DNA of 17,510 bases from Desulfobacteraceae bacterium (GCA_030611815.1 JAUWPC010000030.1:1-17510), one strand, 5' to 3'; counted from the first letter of the stretch, positions 1-7,115 are shown. Notes: generated by a model from the letters alone, not told the origin. Translations and numbers: made by a program.

Positions 1-885
1 ATGCCTCCAAAAATATGGCAAATAAAAGACCTACTCAAGGTTTCCACCGACTATCTAAAAAGCAAGGGGATTGAAAACCCCCGGCTCAACGCTGAAGTGC
101 TTTTAGCGCACCAACTCAACCTCGAACGTATACGCCTCTACCTGAACTTCGACCAGCCCCTGACTGAAAAGGAGATCTCCGGCTATCGTTCTCTAATTAA
201 GAGGCGTATCAGCCTTGAACCGCTGCAGTATATAACCGGAATACAAGAGTTCTGGTCCCTGGACTTCGTTGTGGACCGTCACGTCCTCATCCCCAGGCCT
301 GAAACCGAAATAGCAGTGGAACAAGCCATTACATTGGCAAAAACCATTGAGCAAGGTGAGAATCAATCACTCCAAATCCTCGACCTTGGGACAGGGTGCG
401 GCGCCATCTCAATTGCTTTGGCTAAGGAGATGCCCGGGGCGCTGATCTGGGCCTCTGATATATCCGAAAAAGCGCTGAATTTAGCCCGCAGTAATGCATT
501 GAAACACGATGTCTCTGACAGGCTAAGATTCAGGCAGGGAGATCTTTGGGAGCCCTTTTTGAATGATGGCCGCCTTTTTGATATTGTGGTATCAAATCCT
601 CCTTATGTCACTTCCGGGGAATATAATGACCTTTCCCCCGAGATTCGCGATAATGAACCACGATTAGCCCTGGACGGTGGGGAGGACGGAATGTACTATC
701 TGGAAAAGATAATCAAAGAGGCGCACGATTTCATGAATCCTGGGGGCTGGATTATTCTTGAAATGGCGCCCGACCAGACCCAAGATGCCCTCACTATTAT
801 GGATCAGACCGGAGATTACGAAAAAATGGCACGAATCAAGGACTACAGTCGCTCCTACAGGGTTGTGATAGCCCGCGCTCTTTAA
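1..885 (+). CDS. prmC: Peptide chain release factor N5-glutamine methyltransferase
   Basis: This cytoplasmic enzyme uses S-adenosylmethionine to methylate the glutamine of the GGQ motif in release factors RF1 and RF2, which tunes translation termination. The 294-aa product has the family's usual length. It has the N-terminal helical release-factor-binding domain (about 1-90), the linker motif IPRPETE (97-103), the SAM-binding glycine loop DLGTGCGAI (128-136), and the catalytic NPPY at 199-202, which contacts the substrate glutamine. The ATG is the first base of the window, so upstream sequence, ribosome binding site and any prfA partner cannot be seen. The N-terminus aligns well with known starts, so the gene looks complete. 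The identification is firm; only the start is unverified. Confidence 0.95.
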   Translation: MPPKIWQIKDLLKVSTDYLKSKGIENPRLNAEVLLAHQLNLERIRLYLNFDQPLTEKEISGYRSLIKRRISLEPLQYITGIQEFWSLDFVVDRHVLIPRPETEIAVEQAITLAKTIEQGENQSLQILDLGTGCGAISIALAKEMPGALIWASDISEKALNLARSNALKHDVSDRLRFRQGDLWEPFLNDGRLFDIVVSNPPYVTSGEYNDLSPEIRDNEPRLALDGGEDGMYYLEKIIKEAHDFMNPGGWIILEMAPDQTQDALTIMDQTGDYEKMARIKDYSRSYRVVIARAL

Positions 886-1209
886 CCTTTGTCGAGTTGT
901 GAATTGAGGAATTGGAAACAACTTAACACTTAACTATTGCCGTATCCTGAAAGTTTTTTCTGCAAAATTGGTAATTTAAGTTGCCTGTGTAATAATAATC
1001 GAATAACGATCAAGGAATGACGAGTGACGAAGGAAAACAAAGAATTAACCTTGAGGATCGTCTCATTGTTTTGCCGTAAGAATTCGTAATTCGGGACTCG
1101 GCGGTGAACTCGATTGTTGAAGGAAGATGTTAGTAGGCTGCAGTTCGGTAAATTTATTTTGCGAAAATGTTAATTCCTAAATTCCTGAATCCCTCAATTC
1201 CCCAATTAT
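886..1209. other. Gene-free gap between prmC and the CoA-transferase
   Basis: This 324-bp stretch carries no convincing ORF, RNA gene or terminator. What it does hold is short-period repeat: two G-rich octamer units at 899-914 next to the prmC stop, and four and a half C-rich octamer units of the opposite orientation at 1172-1207, directly before the next start codon. The middle is AT-rich. No good sigma-70 promoter was identified. Confidence 0.6.
1172..1207. repeat. Degenerate octamer tandem array (AATTCCYN, 4.5 units)
   Basis: The units are aattccta, aattcctg, aatccctc, aattcccc and a terminal aatt, in register every 8 bp. The array ends two bases before the ATG at 1210, so it occupies the place where a Shine-Dalgarno sequence would be expected. 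The same octamer in the opposite orientation occurs at 899-914 and 3905-3944. Confidence 0.7.
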
Positions 1210-3102
1210 ATGGTGTACCTCCCCATGTCAATAACAGACAAGAAAGAATGGAAATCAAGGTTGGTTGATCCTGAGAAGGTCCTCTCCAGAATTAAACCGG
1301 GAATGAGCATCTTTTTGGGAACTGGGGTTGCAGAGCCGCGCACCTTAGTCAAGAGTCTGATGGCATCTGATGCCGGGAACCTCAGGGACCTTGAATTTAT
1401 TCAATTAATGAGCTTTGGACAGGCCGTATCTATTGCAGAAAAGGATACTCAAAAATTCCGCCTCAAGACATTTTTTCCCGGGTGGGTGGCAAGCGAAGCC
1501 ATCAATGCCGGCAGCGTTGACCTGATTCCCACCCCGTTTTCCCGCATCCCCCTCCTAATTGAATCCGGAACCATCGGGATCGATGCGGCCTTTATCCAGA
1601 TAACACCTCCTGACAAGGCGGGTTATTGCAGCCTCGGGCCGGCAATAGATGTGGCCAGACAGGCAATGGAACAGGCCTCTTTGGTGGTTGGAGAGATCAG
1701 TGATCAGACCCCCCGCACCTTGGGCGATACCTTTGTTCACATTGATGATTTTGATTACCTTGTCGAAGCCACAGAACCGCCAATCTATTTTCAACGCTGG
1801 CCGGTTGACGAGGTGTATGAAAAGGTGGGGGCAAATGTGGCCTCCCTGATCCAGGACGGAAGCTGCATAGCGTTTTCCGTAGATCCCCTCTTTGACTCCC
1901 TGGCCCACCACCTGAAGGGAAAACGGCATTTGGGCATCCATTCTCCCTTTTTTACTGATGCCTTGATGGATTTGGTCAAGAGCGGTGCCGTAACAAATCG
2001 GCGTAAAGGCATATTCTTGGGCAAATCTGTAGCTGCCTATGCCATCGGCACGGCAGAACTGATGCATTGGCTGCACCGTAATCCCTTAATAGAATTCCAG
2101 GGGATCGATGTGGTGGCAGACCCCAAAAGGATCGGGGCCAATGACCACCTTATGGTTATTTTACCCGCTCGCAAGGTGGATCTTACAGGCGGCATTGCCT
2201 TGCACAGCGGGAAGAGAAATGTCGGCGCCGGTCCGGGTGAGGCACAGGAATTTTTTAAAGGCGCAGCCTTTTCCAAAGGGGGGCGAACAGTTTTTGCATT
2301 GCCAAGCCGCAACCTGGAAAACAAGCCAAACATCGTCATTTCAGTGGAAGGTTATCCCAACCAGTTTTCCAACCGGGAATCCTTGGACCTCGTCGTAACC
2401 GAATATGGGGTCGCCTCCATGACTGGGCGGACCACCCGGGAACGAGCCCTTGCCCTGATTGACATTGCCCATCCCGATGACCGCGCTGACCTTGTCCGCC
2501 TTGCCAAAGAAAAACATCTCTTATTCCCAGATCAGATCTACCTTTCAGGATCAGGCCACCTCTATCCCGAAGAATTGGCCTGCGACCACACATTTAAAGA
2601 GAGCTTAACAGTTCGTTTCCGCGCCATAAAGCCTTCTGATGTTGATGAAATGCGGAGGCTTTTTTACCGGTTCTCGGATAAAGCGGTCTATTACCGCTAT
2701 TTTTCTCCCATAAAGACCATGCCCCATGCCAAAATGCAGGAGTACGTGAACGTTGATTACAGAAAAACCATGTCAATCGTTGGCCTAATGGGAGAGCCGG
2801 GAGAGGGACGTATCATTGCAGAAGGGCGATATGTCCGTCTGCACGACCTCCCCTATGCCGATGTGGCCTTTGTAGTCGATGAGGATTATCAAGGTAAAGG
2901 GATCGCAACCTTTCTATTCAAAATGCTGGTGGGAATCGCCAAGGAAAAAGGGATGGAAGGCTTCAAGGCCGATGTGTTAGCGACCAATAAATCGATGTTA
3001 AAGGTCTTTGAATCGGCCGGAGATGCTCCTATCCAGGCTGTTATGGATGGTGGGGTATATGAATTGACCATCCCTTTTTCGGAAAAAGGGAGTACTGGGT
3101 AG
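1210..3102 (+). CDS. Acetyl-CoA hydrolase/transferase family protein fused to a C-terminal GNAT acyltransferase
   Basis: Residues about 15-450 match the class I CoA-transferase family of acetyl-CoA hydrolase/4-hydroxybutyrate CoA-transferase, with the typical C-terminal half (GNVGAGPGEAQEF near 337-349, FSNRESLDLVVTEYGVA near 388-404). Residues about 473-625 form a GNAT domain with the acetyl-CoA pyrophosphate loop QGKGIA at 561-566; its opening (FRAIKPSDVDEMRRLFYRFS) resembles the GNAT domain of Pat-type protein acetyltransferases. Most CoA-transferases of this family carry a catalytic Glu in an (N/P)xxxEVDLxG context. Here the corresponding text is PARKVDLTGG, with Lys322 in that place, so the N-terminal half may bind CoA esters without transferring CoA. 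The start could also be the ATG at 1225 (MSITDKKEW); neither start has a visible Shine-Dalgarno. The next gene begins 5 bp downstream, suggesting cotranscription. Family assignment is firm; substrate and activity are unknown. Confidence 0.88.
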   Translation: MVYLPMSITDKKEWKSRLVDPEKVLSRIKPGMSIFLGTGVAEPRTLVKSLMASDAGNLRDLEFIQLMSFGQAVSIAEKDTQKFRLKTFFPGWVASEAINAGSVDLIPTPFSRIPLLIESGTIGIDAAFIQITPPDKAGYCSLGPAIDVARQAMEQASLVVGEISDQTPRTLGDTFVHIDDFDYLVEATEPPIYFQRWPVDEVYEKVGANVASLIQDGSCIAFSVDPLFDSLAHHLKGKRHLGIHSPFFTDALMDLVKSGAVTNRRKGIFLGKSVAAYAIGTAELMHWLHRNPLIEFQGIDVVADPKRIGANDHLMVILPARKVDLTGGIALHSGKRNVGAGPGEAQEFFKGAAFSKGGRTVFALPSRNLENKPNIVISVEGYPNQFSNRESLDLVVTEYGVASMTGRTTRERALALIDIAHPDDRADLVRLAKEKHLLFPDQIYLSGSGHLYPEELACDHTFKESLTVRFRAIKPSDVDEMRRLFYRFSDKAVYYRYFSPIKTMPHAKMQEYVNVDYRKTMSIVGLMGEPGEGRIIAEGRYVRLHDLPYADVAFVVDEDYQGKGIATFLFKMLVGIAKEKGMEGFKADVLATNKSMLKVFESAGDAPIQAVMDGGVYELTIPFSEKGSTG

Positions 3103-3107
3103 ACGTA

Positions 3108-3647
3108 ATGCCGCGGGTAATTGATCTACAAGAGGGCCGGCTGCTATTGGCAGTTAAGAGGGGGTACCGAAACTGGACAAGCCAATTCAAGGAAAATTTC
3201 GGACTTGACACCCGCCTCTGCCATATTTCATTTAAAACCCTGACTTATCTGGCTCAGGGCAGGGATAAGGGCGCCTTTTATCTATATGATCTGATTATGA
3301 GTCTCAAAGGCTTAGGCTCTGGATTTGAATTTAATGAACTTGATCCAAAAAGCAAGATGGCGGTTATGGATCTGCATCTGTTTTTGTTGGATCGGATCAG
3401 GTTTGAATGCATGAAGAGATTGGGCTGGCTTGATAGCTATCCTGGAGAGGAATTCACCTTGGTGGAACTCATAACCCAGTTCAACAGATTAGCGCCGGGG
3501 TTGCAGGCAAAAATCCCTCTCCTCAGCCAGGATCACCCTGACTATAAAGAATTCTCTTCCATAAACACCTTTGATAAGGAGGGCTTTATCAGGAAGCTGA
3601 TTCCAAGGCTCATAAAAGAGATCGAAGGTTACTCTGACACCTTATAA
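3108..3647 (+). CDS. Conserved-looking hypothetical protein, 179 aa
   Basis: I do not recognise this protein. It is a soluble, mostly helical sequence with no signal peptide, membrane segment, Cys cluster or known catalytic motif. The start is at the beginning (MPRVIDLQEGRLLLAV), there is a strongly amphipathic middle (about 80-105, with LHLFLLDRIRFECMKRLGW), and the C-terminal third is rich in Lys/Ile/Leu. It begins 5 bp after the stop of the CoA-transferase/GNAT gene and is almost certainly on the same transcript, so a role linked to that protein (partner or acylation target) is possible but only inferred. Its 3' end overlaps the convergent elongation-factor-like gene by 19 bp. Reality as a gene is supported by full-length ORF, spacing and ordinary codon use. 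Confidence 0.7.
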   Translation: MPRVIDLQEGRLLLAVKRGYRNWTSQFKENFGLDTRLCHISFKTLTYLAQGRDKGAFYLYDLIMSLKGLGSGFEFNELDPKSKMAVMDLHLFLLDRIRFECMKRLGWLDSYPGEEFTLVELITQFNRLAPGLQAKIPLLSQDHPDYKEFSSINTFDKEGFIRKLIPRLIKEIEGYSDTL

Positions 3648-3886
3648 ACTTTGTCCCCTTCTCTGACTCTTTCCTTAACCTTGACGCCTACCAGATCACC
3701 TGCCTTGACTTCATCCACAGATTGATTGTCGATCTCCATGCTGGCGATCTCTTCTGTAAAATCAGTAGTATGGCCCTTGTATTTCAGTAAATCGCCCTTT
3801 TTTATGGTCCCATTGGTCACTTCCAGGGCAGCAACACTCGGCTTGACGAAAAACTTCACAACAACCGCAACCTGCTCTTCAGCCAT
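3629..3886 (-). CDS. Stand-alone EF-Tu domain II-like (translation elongation factor-like) protein
   Basis: This 85-aa protein is a single small beta-barrel of the translation-factor domain 2 type. It reads as alternating strands with the GHTTDF turn (38-43), the IASMEIDNQSVDEVKAGD segment (47-64), and the final VGVKVKERVREGDKVYKV strands, matching the part of EF-Tu/IF2 domain II that in the full factor helps hold the aminoacyl end of tRNA. There is no GTPase domain, so it cannot be an elongation factor itself. Similar short proteins are annotated as 'translation elongation factor-like' in anaerobic bacteria and archaea; their function is not established. A strong Shine-Dalgarno (aggaggtg) lies 5 bp before the ATG. 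It is monocistronic, with a possible promoter near 4013-4041. Confidence 0.8.
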   Translation of the reverse strand: MAEEQVAVVVKFFVKPSVAALEVTNGTIKKGDLLKYKGHTTDFTEEIASMEIDNQSVDEVKAGDLVGVKVKERVREGDKVYKVSE

Positions 3887-3904
3887 GGTAACACCTCCTG
3901 AACC

Positions 3905-3944
3905 GGAATTGGAGAATTTGGGGATTGAGGAATTAAGGCATTAA
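3905..3944. repeat. Degenerate octamer tandem array (RGAATTGR, 5 units)
   Basis: The units ggaattgg, agaatttg, gggattga, ggaattaa and ggcattaa stand in an 8-bp register. Read on the minus strand they match the array at 1172-1207. The array lies just upstream of the Shine-Dalgarno of the minus-strand elongation-factor-like gene, in its presumed 5' untranslated region. Confidence 0.65.
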
Positions 3945-3960
3945 AAGCAATCCAAAATTC

Positions 3961-3996
3961 CAGAACCTGAAAACTTAAACCTCTGAACCCAGAACC
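3961..3996. repeat. Degenerate heptamer array (CNGAACC, 5 units with a 1-base slip)
   Basis: The units are cagaacc, tgaaaac, ttaaacc, then one extra t, then ctgaacc and cagaacc. The consensus resembles that of the longer heptamer array at 12158-12234. It lies in the untranslated gap upstream of the elongation-factor-like gene. Confidence 0.5.
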
Positions 3997-4012
3997 TTGC
4001 GCCTTCAATTAT

Positions 4013-4041
4013 CGTCTATTCCCTTTTGCCGCAGTTGTCAA
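4013..4041 (-). promoter_or_regulatory. Possible sigma-70 promoter for the EF-like gene
   Basis: On the minus strand a perfect TTGACA (4041-4036) is followed after 17 bp by TAGACG (4018-4013), a weak -10. It would give a leader of about 120 nt crossing both repeat arrays before the ATG at 3886. The evidence is sequence match only. Confidence 0.3.
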
Positions 4042-4119
4042 GAGTGAGAACAGGTTTTAATCATTGAAGCGAAAGTCGCACCTGTGCTAATTAGTACCTG
4101 AACGAAATAACTATTTCAT

Positions 4120-4176
4120 AATCGTAATCATAATCATAATCTTACTCAAAACGATTATGATTAAGATTAAGAGTAT
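4120..4176. repeat. Pair of inverted hexamer arrays (AATCAT / GATTAW)
   Basis: The left array (4120-4143) is aatcgt, aatcat, aatcat, aatctt. After a 9-bp spacer the right array (4153-4176) is gattat, gattaa, gattaa, gagtat, its approximate reverse complement. The perfect core of the palindrome is 4132-4141 against 4153-4162. The candidate ATG codons at 4157 and 4175 of the aminopeptidase gene lie inside the right array. Confidence 0.7.
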
Positions 4177-5293
4177 GAATCTAAAAAACAACCCCGCCTC
4201 TGGCGGGGTCAAATGTAGCAGTTATTTCATCCTAAGACGAGCAATCTGGGCCATACTCGTCCTGATCCTGTTTTGCGCAGGGTGTGATCTGGCCTATCTG
4301 TTTCATGCCGCTGCCGGTCAATTTCGCTTGCTCAACGACTCAATCCCGATAGAGGAGGCGTTGAATAAAGGCTCTCTCGCCCCTGCTCAGGAAGCAAGGC
4401 TTCGACTTGTTGCCCGGATCAAAGATTTCGGGGAAAAGGAACTGGGGCTGAAAAAGACCGGGAACTATGAAACAGTCTATCTATGCTCTCCTCTAAGACC
4501 CATCTACACCGTATCCGCCTCCCCCAAAGACCGTCTATCACAAAAGACCTGGTGGTTCCCCATAGTGGGGGATATGCCATACTTGGGGTTTTTTGACCTT
4601 GAGAGCGCTAAGGAAGAGCGGGATCGGCTCATAAAAAAACGGCTGGATGTGTCACTGAGTGTTGCGGATGCCTACAGCACCTTGGGCTGGTTCAAAGACC
4701 CTGTAACCTTGAATCTGATCGAGGGATCTACGCCTGACTTAGTCGAAACCATCCTGCACGAAATGCCGCACACGACCCTTTATCTGAAGGGCCAGGGCGC
4801 GTTCAACGAGGGGCTGGCGGTGTTGGTAGGGAAGGTGGGGGCATTTCTCTTTTTCGAAGAGGTTCTCGGCCCATCTCACCCCTTTACAGAAGAGGCAAAG
4901 GGATCTATTGAGGATGAGCGTCTTTTCTCCCGGTTCCTGGCCTCTCTTATGGATAAATTGGAACGGCTCTACAATTCCCCCATAAGCTATCAGGAGAAGT
5001 TGGCTCGGAGGGAGGAGGTGTTCGCAGGATCACTTGAAGAATTCAAGCATATCAGGGAAAGGTTTAAGACAGCTCGCTTTGTCCATTTCGGGAAGAGGCC
5101 TTTGAATAATGCATATATCCTGTCGGTTGGGCTATATCACCGCAATTTTGACCTCTTTGAGGGGGTTCTGGGAAAAAAGGGAGGCTCCATCAGAGAAATG
5201 CTTTTGTTTTTCAAGGAGTTGAGCAAGGAAAAGGGAGACGCTATCAGGCATACACAACTCTGGCTACGAGGTCTTGCTAACCCTCACACATGA
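4157..5293 (+). CDS. Putative lipoprotein aminopeptidase (PF10023 / COG4324 type zinc peptidase)
   Basis: The protein matches the 'predicted aminopeptidase' family. It has a hydrophobic N-terminal segment (about 29-42) ending in a lipobox-like FCAGC with Cys43, then the family's GQ(F/L)xLLxxxxPIEE opening (about 54-69), the AYSTLGWFKDP block (about 172-182), and the zinc site HEMPH at 201-205 with the third ligand Glu in FNEG (216-219). It should act at the inner face of the outer membrane or in the periplasm; the substrate is unknown. The lipobox is imperfect (Cys at -3). The start is uncertain: ATG 4157 and ATG 4175 both sit in a hexamer repeat, neither has a good Shine-Dalgarno, and a GC hairpin follows at once (4192-4208), so codons 1-20 may not be ancestral. 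Its stop overlaps the convergent isomerase gene by 10 bp. Confidence 0.83.
   Translation: MIKIKSMNLKNNPASGGVKCSSYFILRRAIWAILVLILFCAGCDLAYLFHAAAGQFRLLNDSIPIEEALNKGSLAPAQEARLRLVARIKDFGEKELGLKKTGNYETVYLCSPLRPIYTVSASPKDRLSQKTWWFPIVGDMPYLGFFDLESAKEERDRLIKKRLDVSLSVADAYSTLGWFKDPVTLNLIEGSTPDLVETILHEMPHTTLYLKGQGAFNEGLAVLVGKVGAFLFFEEVLGPSHPFTEEAKGSIEDERLFSRFLASLMDKLERLYNSPISYQEKLARREEVFAGSLEEFKHIRERFKTARFVHFGKRPLNNAYILSVGLYHRNFDLFEGVLGKKGGSIREMLLFFKELSKEKGDAIRHTQLWLRGLANPHT
4184..4208 (-). terminator. Rho-independent terminator-like hairpin on the minus strand
   Basis: Seven G-C pairs (4192-4198 with 4202-4208) close a 3-nt loop. Reading the minus strand, the stem is followed by TTGTTTTTT, a typical terminator tail. 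It lies inside the 5' end of the plus-strand aminopeptidase ORF, so it could stop antisense transcription arriving from the isomerase gene, or it may be another copy of the short GGCGGG(A)CTCAA palindrome seen at 13942 and 14968. Confidence 0.4.
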
Positions 5294-5997
5294 AACATGC
5301 CCGACTCTATTACCGGCGGATCATCCACATCAAAGGCATGGACGATATCTTTATACATCCTCTTTTTCATCTCGGCAATGATCTTTCTCCGCTTGTTCAA
5401 TCCTTTTGCAAATGAGACAGCCTCGTTCATCAAGTCATCAATGTGGCACGCCTTCGTGATGATGTGATGGGCTTCGCATTCTTCAGCCGTTGCTCGTTTG
5501 CCGGTATAATGCAGCTCCTCGACCTTGTACTGCGGAATCGCCTTTGTGATTAACGCGATCATCCCGGGAAGGAATGGAATCCCGAGATCCACTTCCGGAA
5601 AACAGAAAAAACCCCTATCCGAACGCATAAACCGAAAATCAAAAGCACAGCTCATAATGGCGCCTCCAGCAAAGGCATGGCCCGATATTGCCGCAATGGC
5701 AGGCATAGGATAGAGCAAAATCCGCTTGAAAAGCCTGTTCATTGTATAAAAAAAAGCGACTGCCGTTTCCTTATCTCCTTTCTGAACAAAGGGAACCAGC
5801 CAGTCCAAATCAATCCCATTACAAAATATCTTTTCATGGGAGGAGGTAACCACCAATGCATTAGCATCGGTTTCCTTTTCAATCTCATCTAAGGTCTCGA
5901 TAAAACTGTTCAAGAATGAGGGATTAAACCTGTTTTCGCCGTCATTCATGGTGACAATGGCCACCTTTTCGTCCAGTTTATATTCTATTGCCGCCAT
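5284..5997 (-). CDS. Enoyl-CoA isomerase/hydratase family protein (crotonase fold)
   Basis: This 237-aa protein has the crotonase fold. The two oxyanion-hole loops that hold the acyl-CoA carbonyl are visible: FCNGIDL (58-64) and GHAFAGG (106-112). Hydratases use two catalytic Glu residues. Here the first position (GGxxE after the second loop) is Met or Ser (GGAIMS), while the second Glu is kept in PEVDLG (Glu135). One Glu and the short length fit a delta3,delta2-enoyl-CoA isomerase better than a hydratase, which would place it in the oxidation of unsaturated fatty acids. This is inference from motif positions. A good Shine-Dalgarno (aaggagtg) lies 6 bp before the ATG. It is a single-gene unit, overlapping the aminopeptidase gene tail to tail. 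Confidence 0.85.
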   Translation of the reverse strand: MAAIEYKLDEKVAIVTMNDGENRFNPSFLNSFIETLDEIEKETDANALVVTSSHEKIFCNGIDLDWLVPFVQKGDKETAVAFFYTMNRLFKRILLYPMPAIAAISGHAFAGGAIMSCAFDFRFMRSDRGFFCFPEVDLGIPFLPGMIALITKAIPQYKVEELHYTGKRATAEECEAHHIITKACHIDDLMNEAVSFAKGLNKRRKIIAEMKKRMYKDIVHAFDVDDPPVIESGMFHV

Positions 5998-6063
5998 TTT
6001 TCATCACTCCTTGATTTATGACCTTATCCACCCCAATAATTTGCCCTTGCTTGGAAGCTTGAT

Positions 6064-6474
6064 TTAGCGATCCTTGTTAAAAACAAGAGTCAGAATATTA
6101 CTGTTTCCTTGTCGCAGATACCGGGCCTCGTCCACCATCTCCTTTACGAAAAATACTCCTAATCCCCCAATCTCGCGGTCAGAGATATCCGCGGTCACAT
6201 CCGGATCAGGAACTTCAAGGATATTGAAGGGTGTGCCGTTATCCGAGATCACCAATACTAACCTAACATCATCCTCTATCCGGCATTCAATCCCCACGTC
6301 ACCATACGTCCCAGGATAGGCATATTGAAAAATATTGACCAGGACCTCTTCTGCGGCCAACTCTATCTCGTTAATCCGGTTGACGGTGAATCCTGCCATT
6401 TCTGCATGACCCGCCACGAAGTCAATGAGTCGTTCTAAATGCTCAATCTTGGCTGCCGACCTAATCTCTGGCAT
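6064..6474 (-). CDS. RsbW/SpoIIAB-like serine-kinase ATPase (anti-sigma factor type)
   Basis: The 136-aa product is a lone GHKL ATPase domain (HATPase_c_2). The N-box is ELAAEEVLVN with Asn47, the G1 box is DNGTPF (78-83), and the G2 box is GGLGVFFVKEMVD (103-115). Proteins of this kind phosphorylate a STAS-domain antagonist and bind sigma factors or other targets. The STAS partner is encoded immediately upstream (6524-6859), 49 bp away on the same strand, so the two should form a partner-switching module. No sigma factor or PP2C phosphatase is in the window, so the target is unknown. The Shine-Dalgarno is weak (agga, about 15 bp before the ATG), which suggests translation depends on the upstream gene. 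Confidence 0.87.
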   Translation of the reverse strand: MPEIRSAAKIEHLERLIDFVAGHAEMAGFTVNRINEIELAAEEVLVNIFQYAYPGTYGDVGIECRIEDDVRLVLVISDNGTPFNILEVPDPDVTADISDREIGGLGVFFVKEMVDEARYLRQGNSNILTLVFNKDR

Positions 6475-6523
6475 GGGACAAAACCGTCCTGTAAAAATAG
6501 GTCCACTCCGTTTTCCCCTTTTC

Positions 6524-6859
6524 TCATATCTCTTGAAGGGCGGCCTCTACTGATTCATAGATCGGAATAATGGTGCTGAATCCAGAAATCTCAAACACCT
6601 CCTTTACTGTACCGCGCAGGGCAGTAAGAACAATTCGCCCCCCCTCCGCCTTTAGCCTTTTAACGGTTGTCAGGATGCCTCGAAGACCGGCGCTGCTGAT
6701 ATAATCAAGGCCGGCAAAATCGACGATAAACCTGATCTCCCCTTCATCTATCCAACCCCCTAATGTCTGTTCAAATTCAGGCGTAGATACAGCATCCATC
6801 CTTCCCTCAACAGTAATTAGCAAGCAATCCTTTTGTTTACCAGTATTTGTGATTTTCAT
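6524..6859 (-). CDS. STAS-domain anti-sigma factor antagonist (RsbV/SpoIIAA-like)
   Basis: This 111-aa single STAS domain has the family's core pattern: ITVEGRMDAVSTPEFE (15-30) and, after the FIVDFAGLDYI strand, the phosphorylation signature ISSAGLRGIL (54-63), with Ser55/Ser56 as phospho-acceptor candidates. In the unphosphorylated form such proteins sequester the kinase; phosphorylation releases it. It is the first gene of a two-gene operon with the ATPase at 6064-6474. The Shine-Dalgarno gaggtgg is 6 bp before the ATG. The gap upstream has no clear promoter. Confidence 0.9.
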   Translation of the reverse strand: MKITNTGKQKDCLLITVEGRMDAVSTPEFEQTLGGWIDEGEIRFIVDFAGLDYISSAGLRGILTTVKRLKAEGGRIVLTALRGTVKEVFEISGFSTIIPIYESVEAALQEI

Positions 6860-6920
6860 ATTTCCACCTCTCTAATCGTCAATTTACGCCAAAATTTCCA
6901 ATTTTTGTGAATTTTGCCTG

Positions 6921-7001
6921 CCCTGTGGAATGCGGAGCCTATTCCTCTGGGGCGCCTTTTTGTTTACCCAGTTAAATCTCTTTTGCCCTTATTTAACCGG
7001 G
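6921..7001. repeat. Two adjacent hairpins
   Basis: Hairpin 1 (6921-6952) pairs ccc..ggaat with attcc..ggg around a 9-nt loop. Hairpin 2 (6967-7001) pairs cccagttaaat with atttaaccggg (one mismatch) around a 13-nt loop. Their function is unknown; they could be part of one larger element or terminate antisense transcription. Confidence 0.45.
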
Positions 7002-7115
7002 GCGGCTTTATCATCGTTAGTATAGGACATAAACCGCCTCCCTGTCAAAGCACAAACACCAGTCTGTTATTACCCATTAGAAAGGCCTTTTTCGTTGATC
7101 ATCCGTCCCTAATCT

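Noticed and set aside
664..921. 85-codon minus-strand ORF over the end of prmC
   Set aside because: It lies antisense inside a strongly supported gene, with no ribosome binding site and no protein-like pattern.
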